Source: Pseudomonas sp. Irchel 3E20
GTDB taxonomy: Bacteria; Pseudomonadota; Gammaproteobacteria; Pseudomonadales; Pseudomonadaceae
Length of the DNA stretch: 64,000 bases
Direction: 5' to 3'
Assembly: GCF_900187645.1 (NCBI RefSeq)
Contig: NZ_FYEE01000001.1
Coordinates: forward strand, 372,001-436,000
Part shown: positions 53,457 to 61,375 of the stretch, in pieces
How positions within the stretch are numbered: the first letter of the stretch is position 1
Layout: each line of letters begins with the position of its first letter
The notes under the pieces: model-generated
The model's database searches: none
The model's input: the letters and a program-made list of their open reading frames with translations, nothing else
Told to the model about the DNA's origin: nothing
Made by a program: the position numbers and the translations under genes

Positions 53457-53479
53457 ATCGCGAGCAGGCTCGCTCCCCC
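53457..53479. repeat. Single REP upstream of tcdA
   Basis: ATCGCGAGCAGGCTCGCTCC followed by CC matches the right half of the window's REPINs. It lies between the divergent ndvB-like and tcdA genes. The TATAAT box of the tcdA promoter is at 53528-53533, 28 bases ahead of the start codon. Confidence 0.75.
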
Positions 53480-53560
53480 TGTTGGGCCGGGCGGCAATCA
53501 GCCTTAGAACTTGGCGGCGGCTGGCCCTATAATGCGCGCCGGTTTTTGGGGTAATGGTCA

Positions 53561-54370
53561 ATGAGCACAGAAGATCCACGGTTTGCCGGTATCGCCCGTT
53601 TGTATGGCATCGAAGGCCTGGCGCGGTTGCGGGCGGCCCATGTGGCCATCGTCGGGGTGGGCGGGGTCGGTTCCTGGGCGGCGGAAGCCATGGCCCGTTC
53701 AGGGGTGGGGGAGATTTCCCTGTTCGACCTCGACGACGTCTGCGTGAGCAACAGCAACCGCCAGTTGCACGCCCTGGACAGCACCGTGGGCAAGGCCAAG
53801 GTCGAGGTGATGGCCGAGCGCCTGCGCGGCATCAACCCGCACTGTACGGTGCACGCGGTGGCCGACTTCGTCACCCGCGAGACCATGGCCGAGTACATCA
53901 CCCCGGATATCGACTGCGTGATCGACTGCATTGACAGCGTCAACGCCAAGGCCGCGCTGATTGCCTGGTGCAAGCGGCGCAAGATCCAGATCATCACCAC
54001 CGGCGGCGCGGGCGGGCAGATCGACCCGACGCTGATCCAGGTCTGCGACCTGAACCGCACCTTCAACGACCCGCTGGCCTCAAAAGTGCGCTCCACCCTG
54101 CGCCGCGACTACGGCTTCTCGCGCACAGTGACGCGCCATTACAGCGTGCCTTGCGTGTTCTCCACCGAACAGCTGCGCTACCCCAAACCCGACGGCAGCA
54201 TTTGCCTGCAAAAGAGCTTCGTGGGCGACGGCGTGAAACTGGACTGCGCCGGTGGTTTTGGCGCGGTGATGATGGTCACGGCGACGTTCGGCATGGTCGC
54301 GGCGACCAAAGCGGTGGATAAGATCGTGGCTGGTGTGCGCCGGCCTTCGGAGCGGGTGAAGGCGCCCTGA
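53561..54370 (+). CDS. tcdA: tRNA threonylcarbamoyladenosine dehydratase TcdA (CsdL)
   Basis: TcdA is an E1-like enzyme that activates t6A37 with ATP and forms the cyclic ct6A in tRNA. The 269-residue protein has the nucleotide motif VGVGGVGSWAAEAMARSG, then LFDLDDVCVSNSNRQLHAL, and the Cys-containing region IDCVIDCIDSVNAK. It lies divergently beside csdE and csdA, whose products form its sulfur-relay partners (CsdL was named for this). Confidence 0.95.
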   Translation: MSTEDPRFAGIARLYGIEGLARLRAAHVAIVGVGGVGSWAAEAMARSGVGEISLFDLDDVCVSNSNRQLHALDSTVGKAKVEVMAERLRGINPHCTVHAVADFVTRETMAEYITPDIDCVIDCIDSVNAKAALIAWCKRRKIQIITTGGAGGQIDPTLIQVCDLNRTFNDPLASKVRSTLRRDYGFSRTVTRHYSVPCVFSTEQLRYPKPDGSICLQKSFVGDGVKLDCAGGFGAVMMVTATFGMVAATKAVDKIVAGVRRPSERVKAP

Positions 54371-54383
54371 GTATCGCGCTACC

Positions 54384-54470
54384 TGTAGGCGCGGGCTTGC
54401 CTGCGATAGCAATCTGCCAGGCAATACGGCCGCGATTGAAGGCCCGCCATCGCTGGCAAGCCCGTGCCCA
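54384..54470. repeat. REPIN-like pair between tcdA and csdE
   Basis: A TGTAGGCGCGGGCTTGCCTG unit with CGAT at 54384-54407 and its inverted partner (ATCGCTGGCAAGCCCGTGCC with CA, 54449-54470) fill the convergent gap between tcdA and csdE. The sequence variant differs from the other REPs here. Confidence 0.7.
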
Positions 54471-54472
54471 TG

Positions 54473-54886
54473 TCAGCCCTGTGCTTGGCTGAGTTGGCGC
54501 ATGCGCTGCAATACCGCATTCAAGCCGTTGCTGCGCGACGGCGATAACTGGCGCGACAGGCCCAGTTGGGCAAACCAACCCGGCAAATCGACGGTTTGCA
54601 GGTCTGCTGCCGACAAGCCATTGACCCGCGCCAGCAGCAACGCCACCAACCCACGGATCAACCGCGCCTCGCTGCTGGCACGAAACTGCCAGTGGCCGTC
54701 CTGCAACTCGCCCACCAGCCACATCAGGCTTTCGCAGCCCTGCACTCGGTTGGCTTCGGTTTTTTCCTCATCGCTCAAGGCCGGCAAGCGCTCACCCCAT
54801 TGCATCAGCAGGCGCGCGCGTTGCTCCCAGGCGCCCGCGGCCGCGAAGGCTTGCAAGGCGTGTTCGGCCTCGCCGGGCAGGCTCAT
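54473..54886 (-). CDS. csdE: SufE-like sulfur acceptor CsdE
   Basis: The 137-residue protein has the SufE fold with the accepting cysteine in NRVQGCESLMWL. It takes persulfide sulfur from the desulfurase CsdA, with which it overlaps (ATGA), so the two are translated together. In E. coli CsdE also contacts CsdL/TcdA, whose gene lies next to it here. Confidence 0.92.
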   Translation of the reverse strand: MSLPGEAEHALQAFAAAGAWEQRARLLMQWGERLPALSDEEKTEANRVQGCESLMWLVGELQDGHWQFRASSEARLIRGLVALLLARVNGLSAADLQTVDLPGWFAQLGLSRQLSPSRSNGLNAVLQRMRQLSQAQG

Positions 54887-56088
54887 CGCAACAGCTCCAG
54901 GGCCTGATCCAGCGCCTCGAAAAAGCGCTCCAAGTCGTCGGAGTCGTTGTACAGCGCCAGGGAGACGCGGATCGCCCCGGCCAGCCCCATGCCCTTGAGC
55001 AGAGGCATGGCGCAGTGATGGCCGGCGCGCACGGCGATGCCTTGTTCGGTGAGCAAGTGGGCGAGGTCGGCGTTGTGTATGCCTTCGACGACAAAACTGG
55101 CCAGCGCCACGTGGGGGCGGCCCAGCAGGCGAATGCCGTTGCGCGCCTGCAAGCCACGCAGCAGGTAGTCGTGCAGCGCGGCTTCGTGGGCGGCCACGGC
55201 GTCCTGGCCGAGGGCGCGGAGGTAATCGAGGGTGGCGCCCAGGCCGATCACGGCGGCAATCGGCGGCGTGCCGGCCTCCAAACCCAGGGGCGCGGGGCGG
55301 AAGGTGGCGTGTTGATAGTCGGCGTCTTGCACCATCTCGCCGCCAAATTGCCAGTGGCGCAGTTGCGCCAGTGCATCGTGGCGGCCAAAGAGCACGCCCA
55401 CGCCATCGGGGCCGTACAGCTTGTGGCTGGAAAACACGTAGAAGTCGCAGCCCAGGGCCTGCACGTCATGGCGGCCATGGACCACGCCCTGGGCGCCATC
55501 GACCACGGTCAAGGCGCCTTGGGCCTTGGCCAGGGCCAGGAGCGGCGCCAACGGCTGCCAGGTGCCGAGGACGTTGGACAACTGGCTGACGGCCAGCACG
55601 CGGGTACGCGGGCCGATAAGGCGTGCGGCGGCGGCGAGGTCGATCAGGCCCTCGGCGTCCACCGGCACGACCACCAGTTTCAGCCCCCGGCGCTGGGCCA
55701 GTTGCTGCCAGGGCAGTAGGTTGGCGTGGTGTTCCAGGGCGCTAATGACGATTTCATCGCCCGGGTTGAAAAGAGGCTCCAGGCCATAGGCCAGGAGGTT
55801 CAGCGCGCTGGTGGCGCCGTGGGTGAAGACGATGTGCCCGCTATCGCCACTGTTGAGCCATTGCGCCACTTTGTGGCGGCTGTCTTCAAAGGCCTGGGTC
55901 GCGTGGGCGCCGGGCAGGTGCTGGGCACGGTGCACATTGGCTGCGCCATTGGCGTAGTAATGGTGCAGGGCATCGAGCAGGGCCTGGGGCTTTTGCGTGG
56001 TGGCGGCGTTGTCCAGGTAGATCTGGGCCTGGCGTTGCAGGGCGGCGATGGCCGGGAAGTCGGCGCGCCAGGGCGAGGGCACAAGCAT
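54883..56088 (-). CDS. csdA: Cysteine desulfurase CsdA (SufS-like, class V aminotransferase)
   Basis: CsdA takes sulfur from cysteine with PLP and gives it to CsdE. The 401-residue protein has IVISALEHHANLLPWQ, the PLP lysine in VFSSHKLYGPDGVG and the persulfide cysteine in VRAGHHCAMPLL. N-terminal residues (MLVPSPWRADFPAIAALQ) match the group II desulfurases. It overlaps csdE. Confidence 0.93.
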   Translation of the reverse strand: MLVPSPWRADFPAIAALQRQAQIYLDNAATTQKPQALLDALHHYYANGAANVHRAQHLPGAHATQAFEDSRHKVAQWLNSGDSGHIVFTHGATSALNLLAYGLEPLFNPGDEIVISALEHHANLLPWQQLAQRRGLKLVVVPVDAEGLIDLAAAARLIGPRTRVLAVSQLSNVLGTWQPLAPLLALAKAQGALTVVDGAQGVVHGRHDVQALGCDFYVFSSHKLYGPDGVGVLFGRHDALAQLRHWQFGGEMVQDADYQHATFRPAPLGLEAGTPPIAAVIGLGATLDYLRALGQDAVAAHEAALHDYLLRGLQARNGIRLLGRPHVALASFVVEGIHNADLAHLLTEQGIAVRAGHHCAMPLLKGMGLAGAIRVSLALYNDSDDLERFFEALDQALELLR

Positions 56089-56158
56089 GGTGTCGGGGGC
56101 TCGTATGGGCGAACGGGCCGCCCGAGGGCGACCCGTTCCAGGGGCATCGAGTGGCTGC

Positions 56159-57193
56159 TTAGTTGTGAGCGTGCAGCGCTTCGTTCAGTTCGATGGCCGA
56201 TTTGTGGGTTTTGCATTCCACGGCGCCGGTCTGCGAATTGCGGCGGAACAGCAGGTCGGTCTGGCCGGCCAGTTCGCGGGCCTTGACCACTTTGACCAGT
56301 TGGTTGTTCTCGTCCAGCAGCGCCACCTTGGTGCCCGCGGTGATGTACAGGCCCGACTCCACGGTGTTGCGGTCGCCCAAGGGGATGCCGATGCCGGCGT
56401 TGGCGCCGATCAGGCAGCCTTCGCCGACCTTGATGACGATGTTGCCGCCACCGGACAGGGTGCCCATGGTCGAGCAACCGCCGCCCAGGTCCGAACCCTT
56501 GCCGACGAACACGCCTGCCGAGACGCGGCCTTCGATCATGCCCGGGCCTTCGGTGCCGGCGTTGAAGTTGACGAAACCTTCGTGCATGACGGTGGTGCCT
56601 TCGCCCACGTAAGCGCCCAGGCGCAGGCGCGCGGCGTCAGCGATGCGCACGCCGGCCGGAACCACGTAGTCGGTCATTTTCGGGAACTTGTCCACCGAGA
56701 ACACTTCCAGCAAGTCGCCGCGCAGGCGTGCTTCGAGCTGGCGCTCGGCCAGCTCGCCCAGGTCGATGGCGCCCTGGCTGGTCCAGGCCACGTTCGGCAG
56801 CAGCGGGAAGATCCCGGCCAGGTTCAGGCCGTGGGGCTTGACCAGGCGATGGGACAGCAGGTGCAGCTTGAGGTAGGCCTCGGGGGTGGAGCTCAGTTGG
56901 CTGTCTTGCGCCAGGACGGTGGCCACCAGCGGCTTGTGGCTTTCGGCCAGGCGCGTCAGCAGGGCGGCTTGGGTGGCGTCGAACGGCTTGACCGCTTCGG
57001 CCAGTTGCGCCGCTTGCGCGGTGCTGAAGGCGATAGCCTGGTTGCCTTCGCTGTAACCCAGGATCGGCGCGATGGCGGCGATCAAATCAGCCGATGGGTT
57101 GAGCAGGGGTTGGGCGTAGAACACTTCCAGCCATGCACCTTGACGGTTCTGGGTGCCGACACCGAAGGCCAGGCTGAACGAAGAATTGGACAT
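56159..57193 (-). CDS. dapD: Tetrahydrodipicolinate N-succinyltransferase, long form
   Basis: DapD succinylates tetrahydrodipicolinate, the first step of the succinylase branch toward diaminopimelate. The 344-residue protein belongs to the long DapD type found in pseudomonads: an N-terminal region, then the left-handed beta-helix hexapeptide repeats (GVRIADAARLRLGAYVGEGT; GTLSGGGNIVIKVGEGCLIG). A good AGAGG site precedes the ATG. Its upstream neighbour is the yffB-like gene, 32 bases away, probably in one operon. Confidence 0.94.
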   Translation of the reverse strand: MSNSSFSLAFGVGTQNRQGAWLEVFYAQPLLNPSADLIAAIAPILGYSEGNQAIAFSTAQAAQLAEAVKPFDATQAALLTRLAESHKPLVATVLAQDSQLSSTPEAYLKLHLLSHRLVKPHGLNLAGIFPLLPNVAWTSQGAIDLGELAERQLEARLRGDLLEVFSVDKFPKMTDYVVPAGVRIADAARLRLGAYVGEGTTVMHEGFVNFNAGTEGPGMIEGRVSAGVFVGKGSDLGGGCSTMGTLSGGGNIVIKVGEGCLIGANAGIGIPLGDRNTVESGLYITAGTKVALLDENNQLVKVVKARELAGQTDLLFRRNSQTGAVECKTHKSAIELNEALHAHN

Positions 57194-57225
57194 GCGGTTA
57201 CCTCTACAAAAAAGAATGGGCAGGC

Positions 57226-57588
57226 TTACGTGAGGGCTGCCGCGTAGATTTCTGGCTTGAAGCCAATCAGGGTTCGGTCACCCAGATCAAGCACCGGGCG
57301 CTTAATCATCGAGGGTTGGGCGAGCATCAGTTCGATGGCTTTCGTCTGGTCGAGATCGGCTTTGCGTTCGTCGTCGAGTTTGCGAAAGGTCGTGCCGGCG
57401 CGGTTCAACACCACTTGCCAGCCGTGCTCGTCACACCATTGGGTCAAGTGCGCGCGGTCGATGCCGGCGGTTTTATAGTCGTGAAAGTCATAGCTGACAG
57501 CGTGTTCATCGAGCCAGGTGCGCGCCTTTTTCATGGTGTCGCAGGCTTTGATGCCGAAAAGGTGCAACGTTTTGCTTGAAGCGGTCAA
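57226..57588 (-). CDS. ArsC-family Spx/YffB-like protein
   Basis: The 120-residue protein has HLFGIKACDTMKKARTWL with the single active-site cysteine of the YffB branch of the ArsC thioredoxin-like family. The start is a TTG at 57588, supported by GGGAGG seven bases before it; upstream ATG-like extensions would give residues unlike the family. YffB proteins are GSH-binding in structure, but their reaction is not established. It precedes dapD on the same strand. Confidence 0.85.
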   Translation of the reverse strand: MTASSKTLHLFGIKACDTMKKARTWLDEHAVSYDFHDYKTAGIDRAHLTQWCDEHGWQVVLNRAGTTFRKLDDERKADLDQTKAIELMLAQPSMIKRPVLDLGDRTLIGFKPEIYAAALT

Positions 57589-57785
57589 GAAATTGCCTCC
57601 CTTAACAGGTGCCGGGTACGAAAGGGCACGGATTATGCCATGAGTCGGCGTCAATCGGGTTTTGTGCGCCCGCGCGGGCGGCGGTGCGACTTTGGTGCAA
57701 CGGTGGGCGCTAGCTTAAGTGGCTAATATGGCACTTAAATGGCCATCTGTTGCCTGATAAATGCCATCGCTGGGAATCACGCTTT

Positions 57786-59432
57786 ATGCAAACCGCTTAT
57801 ACCGTCCTCATTCTGCTGATGCTGGTGAGCGTTTCCCGTTTGGTCGGGCGGGTGATTCCCCTGCCGCTGCCGCTGGTGCAGATCGGCGCCGGGGCCTTGC
57901 TGGCGTGGCCGACCCTGGGCCTGCATGTGGCCTTGGACCCGGAACTGTTCCTGTTTTTATTCCTGCCACCGCTGTTGTTTTCCGATGGCTGGCGCATGCC
58001 CAAGCGCGAATTGTGGAAGTTGCGCGGGCCGATCCTGACCCTGGCGGTGGGGTTGGTGCTGTTCACGGTGGTGGGCGCTGGTTACTTCATTCATTGGCTG
58101 TTGCCCAGCATCCCGCTGGCGGTGGCGTTTGCCCTGGCGGCGGTGCTGTCGCCCACCGATGCCGTCGCGGTTTCGGCGATTTCCCAGAACCGTTTGCCCA
58201 CGCCCCTGATGCACATGCTTCAGGGCGAGGCGCTGATGAACGACGCTTCGGGCCTGGTGACCTTCAAGTTCGCCCTGGTGGCGGCCGTGACCGGGGTATT
58301 TTCCCTAGCCAACGCCAGCCTGACGTTTGTCTTGGTGGCGCTGGGCGGCCTGGCCATTGGCGTGGCCCTGAGCTGGCTGGTGGGGCGGTTGCGGGCGTGG
58401 ATGATCGCCCGCGGCTGGGACGACCCGGCGACCCACGTGGTGTTCATGTTGTTGCTGCCGTTCGCCGCCTATGTGCTGGCCGAACGCCTTGGCGCCTCGG
58501 GCATCCTCTCGGCGGTGGCGGCGGGGATGATGCAGAGCTGGCTCGATTTGCTGCCGCGCCAGACCAGCACGCGGCTGCTCAACCGCAGTGTGTGGTCGCT
58601 GTTGGAGTTCGCCTTCAATGGCCTGATCTTCCTGCTGCTGGGCCTGCAACTGCCGGACATCATCAAGGCGGTGGTCAGCCACGAGAGTTCGCTGTGGCCG
58701 ACGCTGCTCTATCGCTGCTTGGACGTGGTGGCGATTTTCCTCGCCCTGCTGTTGTTGCGCTTTGTCTGGGTGCAAAGCATCTGGCGTTTGTCCGGCCTGC
58801 TGCGGCGCTGGCGCGGCAAGGGCGAATTGACCCAGGTGCCGACGGCGCGCTCGTGCTGGTTGCTGACGGTGGGTGGGGTGCGCGGGGCGGTGACGCTGGC
58901 GGGCGTGATGTCGGTGCCGCTGCTGATCGGCCCGGGCAAGGATTTCCCTGAGCGCGACTTGCTGATCTTTATCGCCGCCGGGGTGATCCTGTTGTCGTTG
59001 ATTGCGGCCTGCATCGCCTTGCCCTTGCTGCTACGCGGCATCGAGGCCAGCCCGGACGACAAGCGTCGCAGTGAAATTCGTGACGCCTGGCGCAAGACCG
59101 CCGAGGCGGCGATCCATGCCTTGGAAGTGGAGGAGTTGGCCGAGGCCATCAACCCCCAGGACGCGGCGCAAGCGGCCCTGGCCGCGGAGCTTAAGGCGCG
59201 GATCATGTCCGAGTACCGCCATCAATTGGAGGTGTTCAACGATTCCGCCGAAGCCCAGGCCCTGGCCTCGCAGATGGATCTGTTGGAACGGCGCCTGCGC
59301 TTGAAAGCTTTGCGGGCCCAGCGCCTGGAGTTGTACAGCCTGAGCCGGCATCACCAGATAGGCGACGACGTATTGCGTGAAGTACTGGGAGAGCTCGACA
59401 TGAGTGAGGCGAATTTGGGCCAGGTGAAGTGA
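57786..59432 (+). CDS. Na+/H+ antiporter, CPA1 family
   Basis: The 548-residue protein has about 12 membrane helices in its first 420 residues and the family's conserved region FALAAVLSPTDAVAVSAISQ with the acidic residues, plus EALMNDASGLVTFKFA. A hydrophilic helical C-terminal part (residues about 425-548) likely regulates it. It exchanges Na+ or K+ for protons in the inner membrane. The ATG at 57786 was preferred over an in-frame start at 57750. It is monocistronic. Confidence 0.92.
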   Translation: MQTAYTVLILLMLVSVSRLVGRVIPLPLPLVQIGAGALLAWPTLGLHVALDPELFLFLFLPPLLFSDGWRMPKRELWKLRGPILTLAVGLVLFTVVGAGYFIHWLLPSIPLAVAFALAAVLSPTDAVAVSAISQNRLPTPLMHMLQGEALMNDASGLVTFKFALVAAVTGVFSLANASLTFVLVALGGLAIGVALSWLVGRLRAWMIARGWDDPATHVVFMLLLPFAAYVLAERLGASGILSAVAAGMMQSWLDLLPRQTSTRLLNRSVWSLLEFAFNGLIFLLLGLQLPDIIKAVVSHESSLWPTLLYRCLDVVAIFLALLLLRFVWVQSIWRLSGLLRRWRGKGELTQVPTARSCWLLTVGGVRGAVTLAGVMSVPLLIGPGKDFPERDLLIFIAAGVILLSLIAACIALPLLLRGIEASPDDKRRSEIRDAWRKTAEAAIHALEVEELAEAINPQDAAQAALAAELKARIMSEYRHQLEVFNDSAEAQALASQMDLLERRLRLKALRAQRLELYSLSRHHQIGDDVLREVLGELDMSEANLGQVK

Positions 59433-59453
59433 AAACCATAGCCTTTGATCTAT

Positions 59454-59501
59454 CAGCGCACGATGCTGCCGATTGATTGGCCGGGGCGTGCGCTGAATTT
59501 T
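59454..59501 (+). terminator. Possible terminator between the antiporter and metalloprotease genes
   Basis: CAGCGCACG (59454-59462) and CGTGCGCTG (59487-59495) form a 9-bp stem with a long 24-base loop, followed by AATTTTG. Termination is plausible but weak. Confidence 0.4.
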
Positions 59502-59522
59502 GATTCAGGGGAATGTGCGTAA

Positions 59523-60248
59523 TTAGTTGGATGGATAGATCTTGCGCAAGTTAATTTTATCTTGCTCGCTAATAGTGGTATTGACCCCTACTTCCCAGTC
59601 GCCAAGAGTGATTTCATTAGGCACTTGATAGTGCATGATGGATTTTTTGTCATAACTGCCGCGAAATACATCTGCGTCGTAATGAACTTCGAAAATTTGG
59701 CTGTTGACGTCGTTCTCATCCCAACCGAATCTCTCTTTGAAGTAACGATAGGTTCTATCCATGTCCCAGGGGATGTTGGCGTCAGGATGCTGATGTTCAT
59801 GGTTCAAACCTAGCGCATGGCCGAACTCATGCAGGAGGTCGGGCTCGAACGAGGGGTGGTCGGACGGGGTCGCCAGCGTCAGGGTTGGAATGTCAGCGGG
59901 TATATACAGTGCGTTATTACCTAATTCTGAGCGATTCTGCATGCCATTGAGGGAAATGCGGATATTTGCCTGTCTGCCTTCCACGAACTCCATGGCCAGA
60001 CTCATGTGAGGTTCCCAGCGCCGAATGACTCGTTCTACTCGGTATTTCAATTCGTCGGAAAGATCTTCCATGAAACTGACGGTGATCGTACTGCGATTAG
60101 GCCAGAACTTACTAATAAAACCCGTTGAGCGTTTCGCTTTGTTAGAGTCTTCGGCGGATTCTGCAGGAGATGAATTTTCAGTGCTATTGGTATTGTCCGC
60201 CTGCTGTACGGAGGGCGTGGGAACTTTGCGAAGATCGTCTGTATTCAT
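59523..60248 (-). CDS. Astacin-like zinc metallopeptidase (M12 type), copy 1
   Basis: The 241-residue protein has the metzincin zinc site HEFGHALGLNHEHQHPDANI (H140, E141, H144, H150) and a Met-turn SIMHY at 203-207, as in astacins. Residues 1-45 are polar, acidic and Ser/Asn-rich and may be a propeptide; no signal peptide is seen, so secretion would need another route. The gene is AT-richer than the flanking antiporter and dapC. It is a paralog of the next gene (about 210 bases apart, same strand). The substrate is unknown. Confidence 0.82.
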   Translation of the reverse strand: MNTDDLRKVPTPSVQQADNTNSTENSSPAESAEDSNKAKRSTGFISKFWPNRSTITVSFMEDLSDELKYRVERVIRRWEPHMSLAMEFVEGRQANIRISLNGMQNRSELGNNALYIPADIPTLTLATPSDHPSFEPDLLHEFGHALGLNHEHQHPDANIPWDMDRTYRYFKERFGWDENDVNSQIFEVHYDADVFRGSYDKKSIMHYQVPNEITLGDWEVGVNTTISEQDKINLRKIYPSN

Positions 60249-60458
60249 GGGGGTGTCTCTCGGTTGTTCATGGTGTGTGTAGGAAGGGGCAAGAGTTAGG
60301 TTAGTTTCAACGGTGCAGTTGTGAAGTGTCGTTGTTGTAACGAGGTGTTTGGTCGGAAAATTGTAGTTCTATAGGCTTTTATGAATCAGGGCGGGGTCAA
60401 AGGATGATGGTTTTTGATGCCTGCCCTGAAGTGCCTGGTTTTTAGGTGGGTTAAAAGT
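60249..60458. other. Gap between the two metalloprotease genes
   Basis: This 210-base AT-rich gap holds the upstream region of copy 1. GTGTGTAGG and nearby patches show no clear hexamer pair and no ORF of use. The ribosome binding site of copy 1 (GAGAG) is weak. Confidence 0.3.
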
Positions 60459-61187
60459 TTAGGCAGGTGGGTAGATATTACTGATACTGATTTTGTCCTG
60501 TTCGCTGAGTTCTGTGTTATAGCCAACTGTCCAATCGCCGATGGTTAGATCGTTGAGTATTTCATAATGCATGATGGAGTGGGGGTCGTAAGAGCCACGA
60601 TAAATATCGGGGCTATTATCGATATCGAACAAGTTGTAGGTGATTTCCTCGAGAGTCCATCCTTGGGTTTCTTGGAAATAACGAAAGGCTTTTTCCTTGT
60701 CCCAGGGAATGTTGGCGCTGGGATGTTGGTGTTCGTGGCTCAACCCTAGAGCGTGGCCGAACTCATGCAAGAGCGTGGGGTTGAAATCCTCGCTGGTATG
60801 CGGGGTTGCGATGCTCAGCGTTGGCTCATAGGAGGGGACGGACAATGCGTCGGTACCCATCACTGATTCGTTGAACTTGGCGTTCAGTGCAATACGAATA
60901 TCGCCATGGTCACCGTCTTCAAACTCGAACTTCAAGTTGACATAGGGCTCCCACATCCGGATGACCTGCTCAACTCGGGCCTTGATCGCTTCAGGCAAAG
61001 CCTGCGTGAAGGTGATGGTGATAGTCCGGCCAGGGCTCCAGAACTTGCTATAGAAGCCAACGGCGCGTTTTGAACGGCTGTTAGTGGGTTGGCAGAGTGC
61101 GTTAAGCGGGTTTTCGTTAATCGCACAGCTATAAGCGTGCTGTTCATTGTGTGGGCAGGTTATCTTGCAGAAGTGGTGGGTGGGCAT
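60459..61187 (-). CDS. Astacin-like zinc metallopeptidase (M12 type), copy 2
   Basis: The 242-residue protein has HEFGHALGLSHEHQHPSANI with H141, E142, H145 and H151, and the Met-turn SIMHY at 204-208. The N-terminus differs from copy 1: it has four cysteines (C7, C11, C21, C32) in FCKITCPHNEQHAYSC and beyond, which may bind metal or form disulfides. AAGGAAG precedes the ATG. Like copy 1 it has no signal peptide. The two proteins agree closely from about residue 40 to the end, indicating duplication. Confidence 0.82.
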   Translation of the reverse strand: MPTHHFCKITCPHNEQHAYSCAINENPLNALCQPTNSRSKRAVGFYSKFWSPGRTITITFTQALPEAIKARVEQVIRMWEPYVNLKFEFEDGDHGDIRIALNAKFNESVMGTDALSVPSYEPTLSIATPHTSEDFNPTLLHEFGHALGLSHEHQHPSANIPWDKEKAFRYFQETQGWTLEEITYNLFDIDNSPDIYRGSYDPHSIMHYEILNDLTIGDWTVGYNTELSEQDKISISNIYPPA

Positions 61188-61338
61188 AGAATAACTTCCT
61201 TGTTTTATTGCATGGTGGCCTCTTTCCGTAGAGGCGTAAGTTGTTTTGTTTATAGAAGGTTAGTTTGATAGTGAAGGTTGTAAAGTTCGCGGGGTGGTGC
61301 TGCTGTAACTTGATATTTTTGTTTGGCTTTTGATGGTG

Positions 61339-61367
61339 GCCCCACCCTGCGTTGCACAGGGTGGGGC
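61339..61367. terminator. 11-bp hairpin after dapC
   Basis: GCCCCACCCTG (61339-61349) pairs with CAGGGTGGGGC (61357-61367) over a seven-base loop, just downstream of the dapC stop. No T run follows on either strand, so it may stabilise the message or terminate weakly. Confidence 0.5.
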
Positions 61368-61375
61368 GCTGTAAG

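Noticed and set aside
60025..60282. 85-codon + strand ORF opposite metalloprotease copy 1
   Set aside because: It lies over the conserved protease frame and lacks a ribosome binding site. It was considered as an immunity-type partner but nothing supports that.
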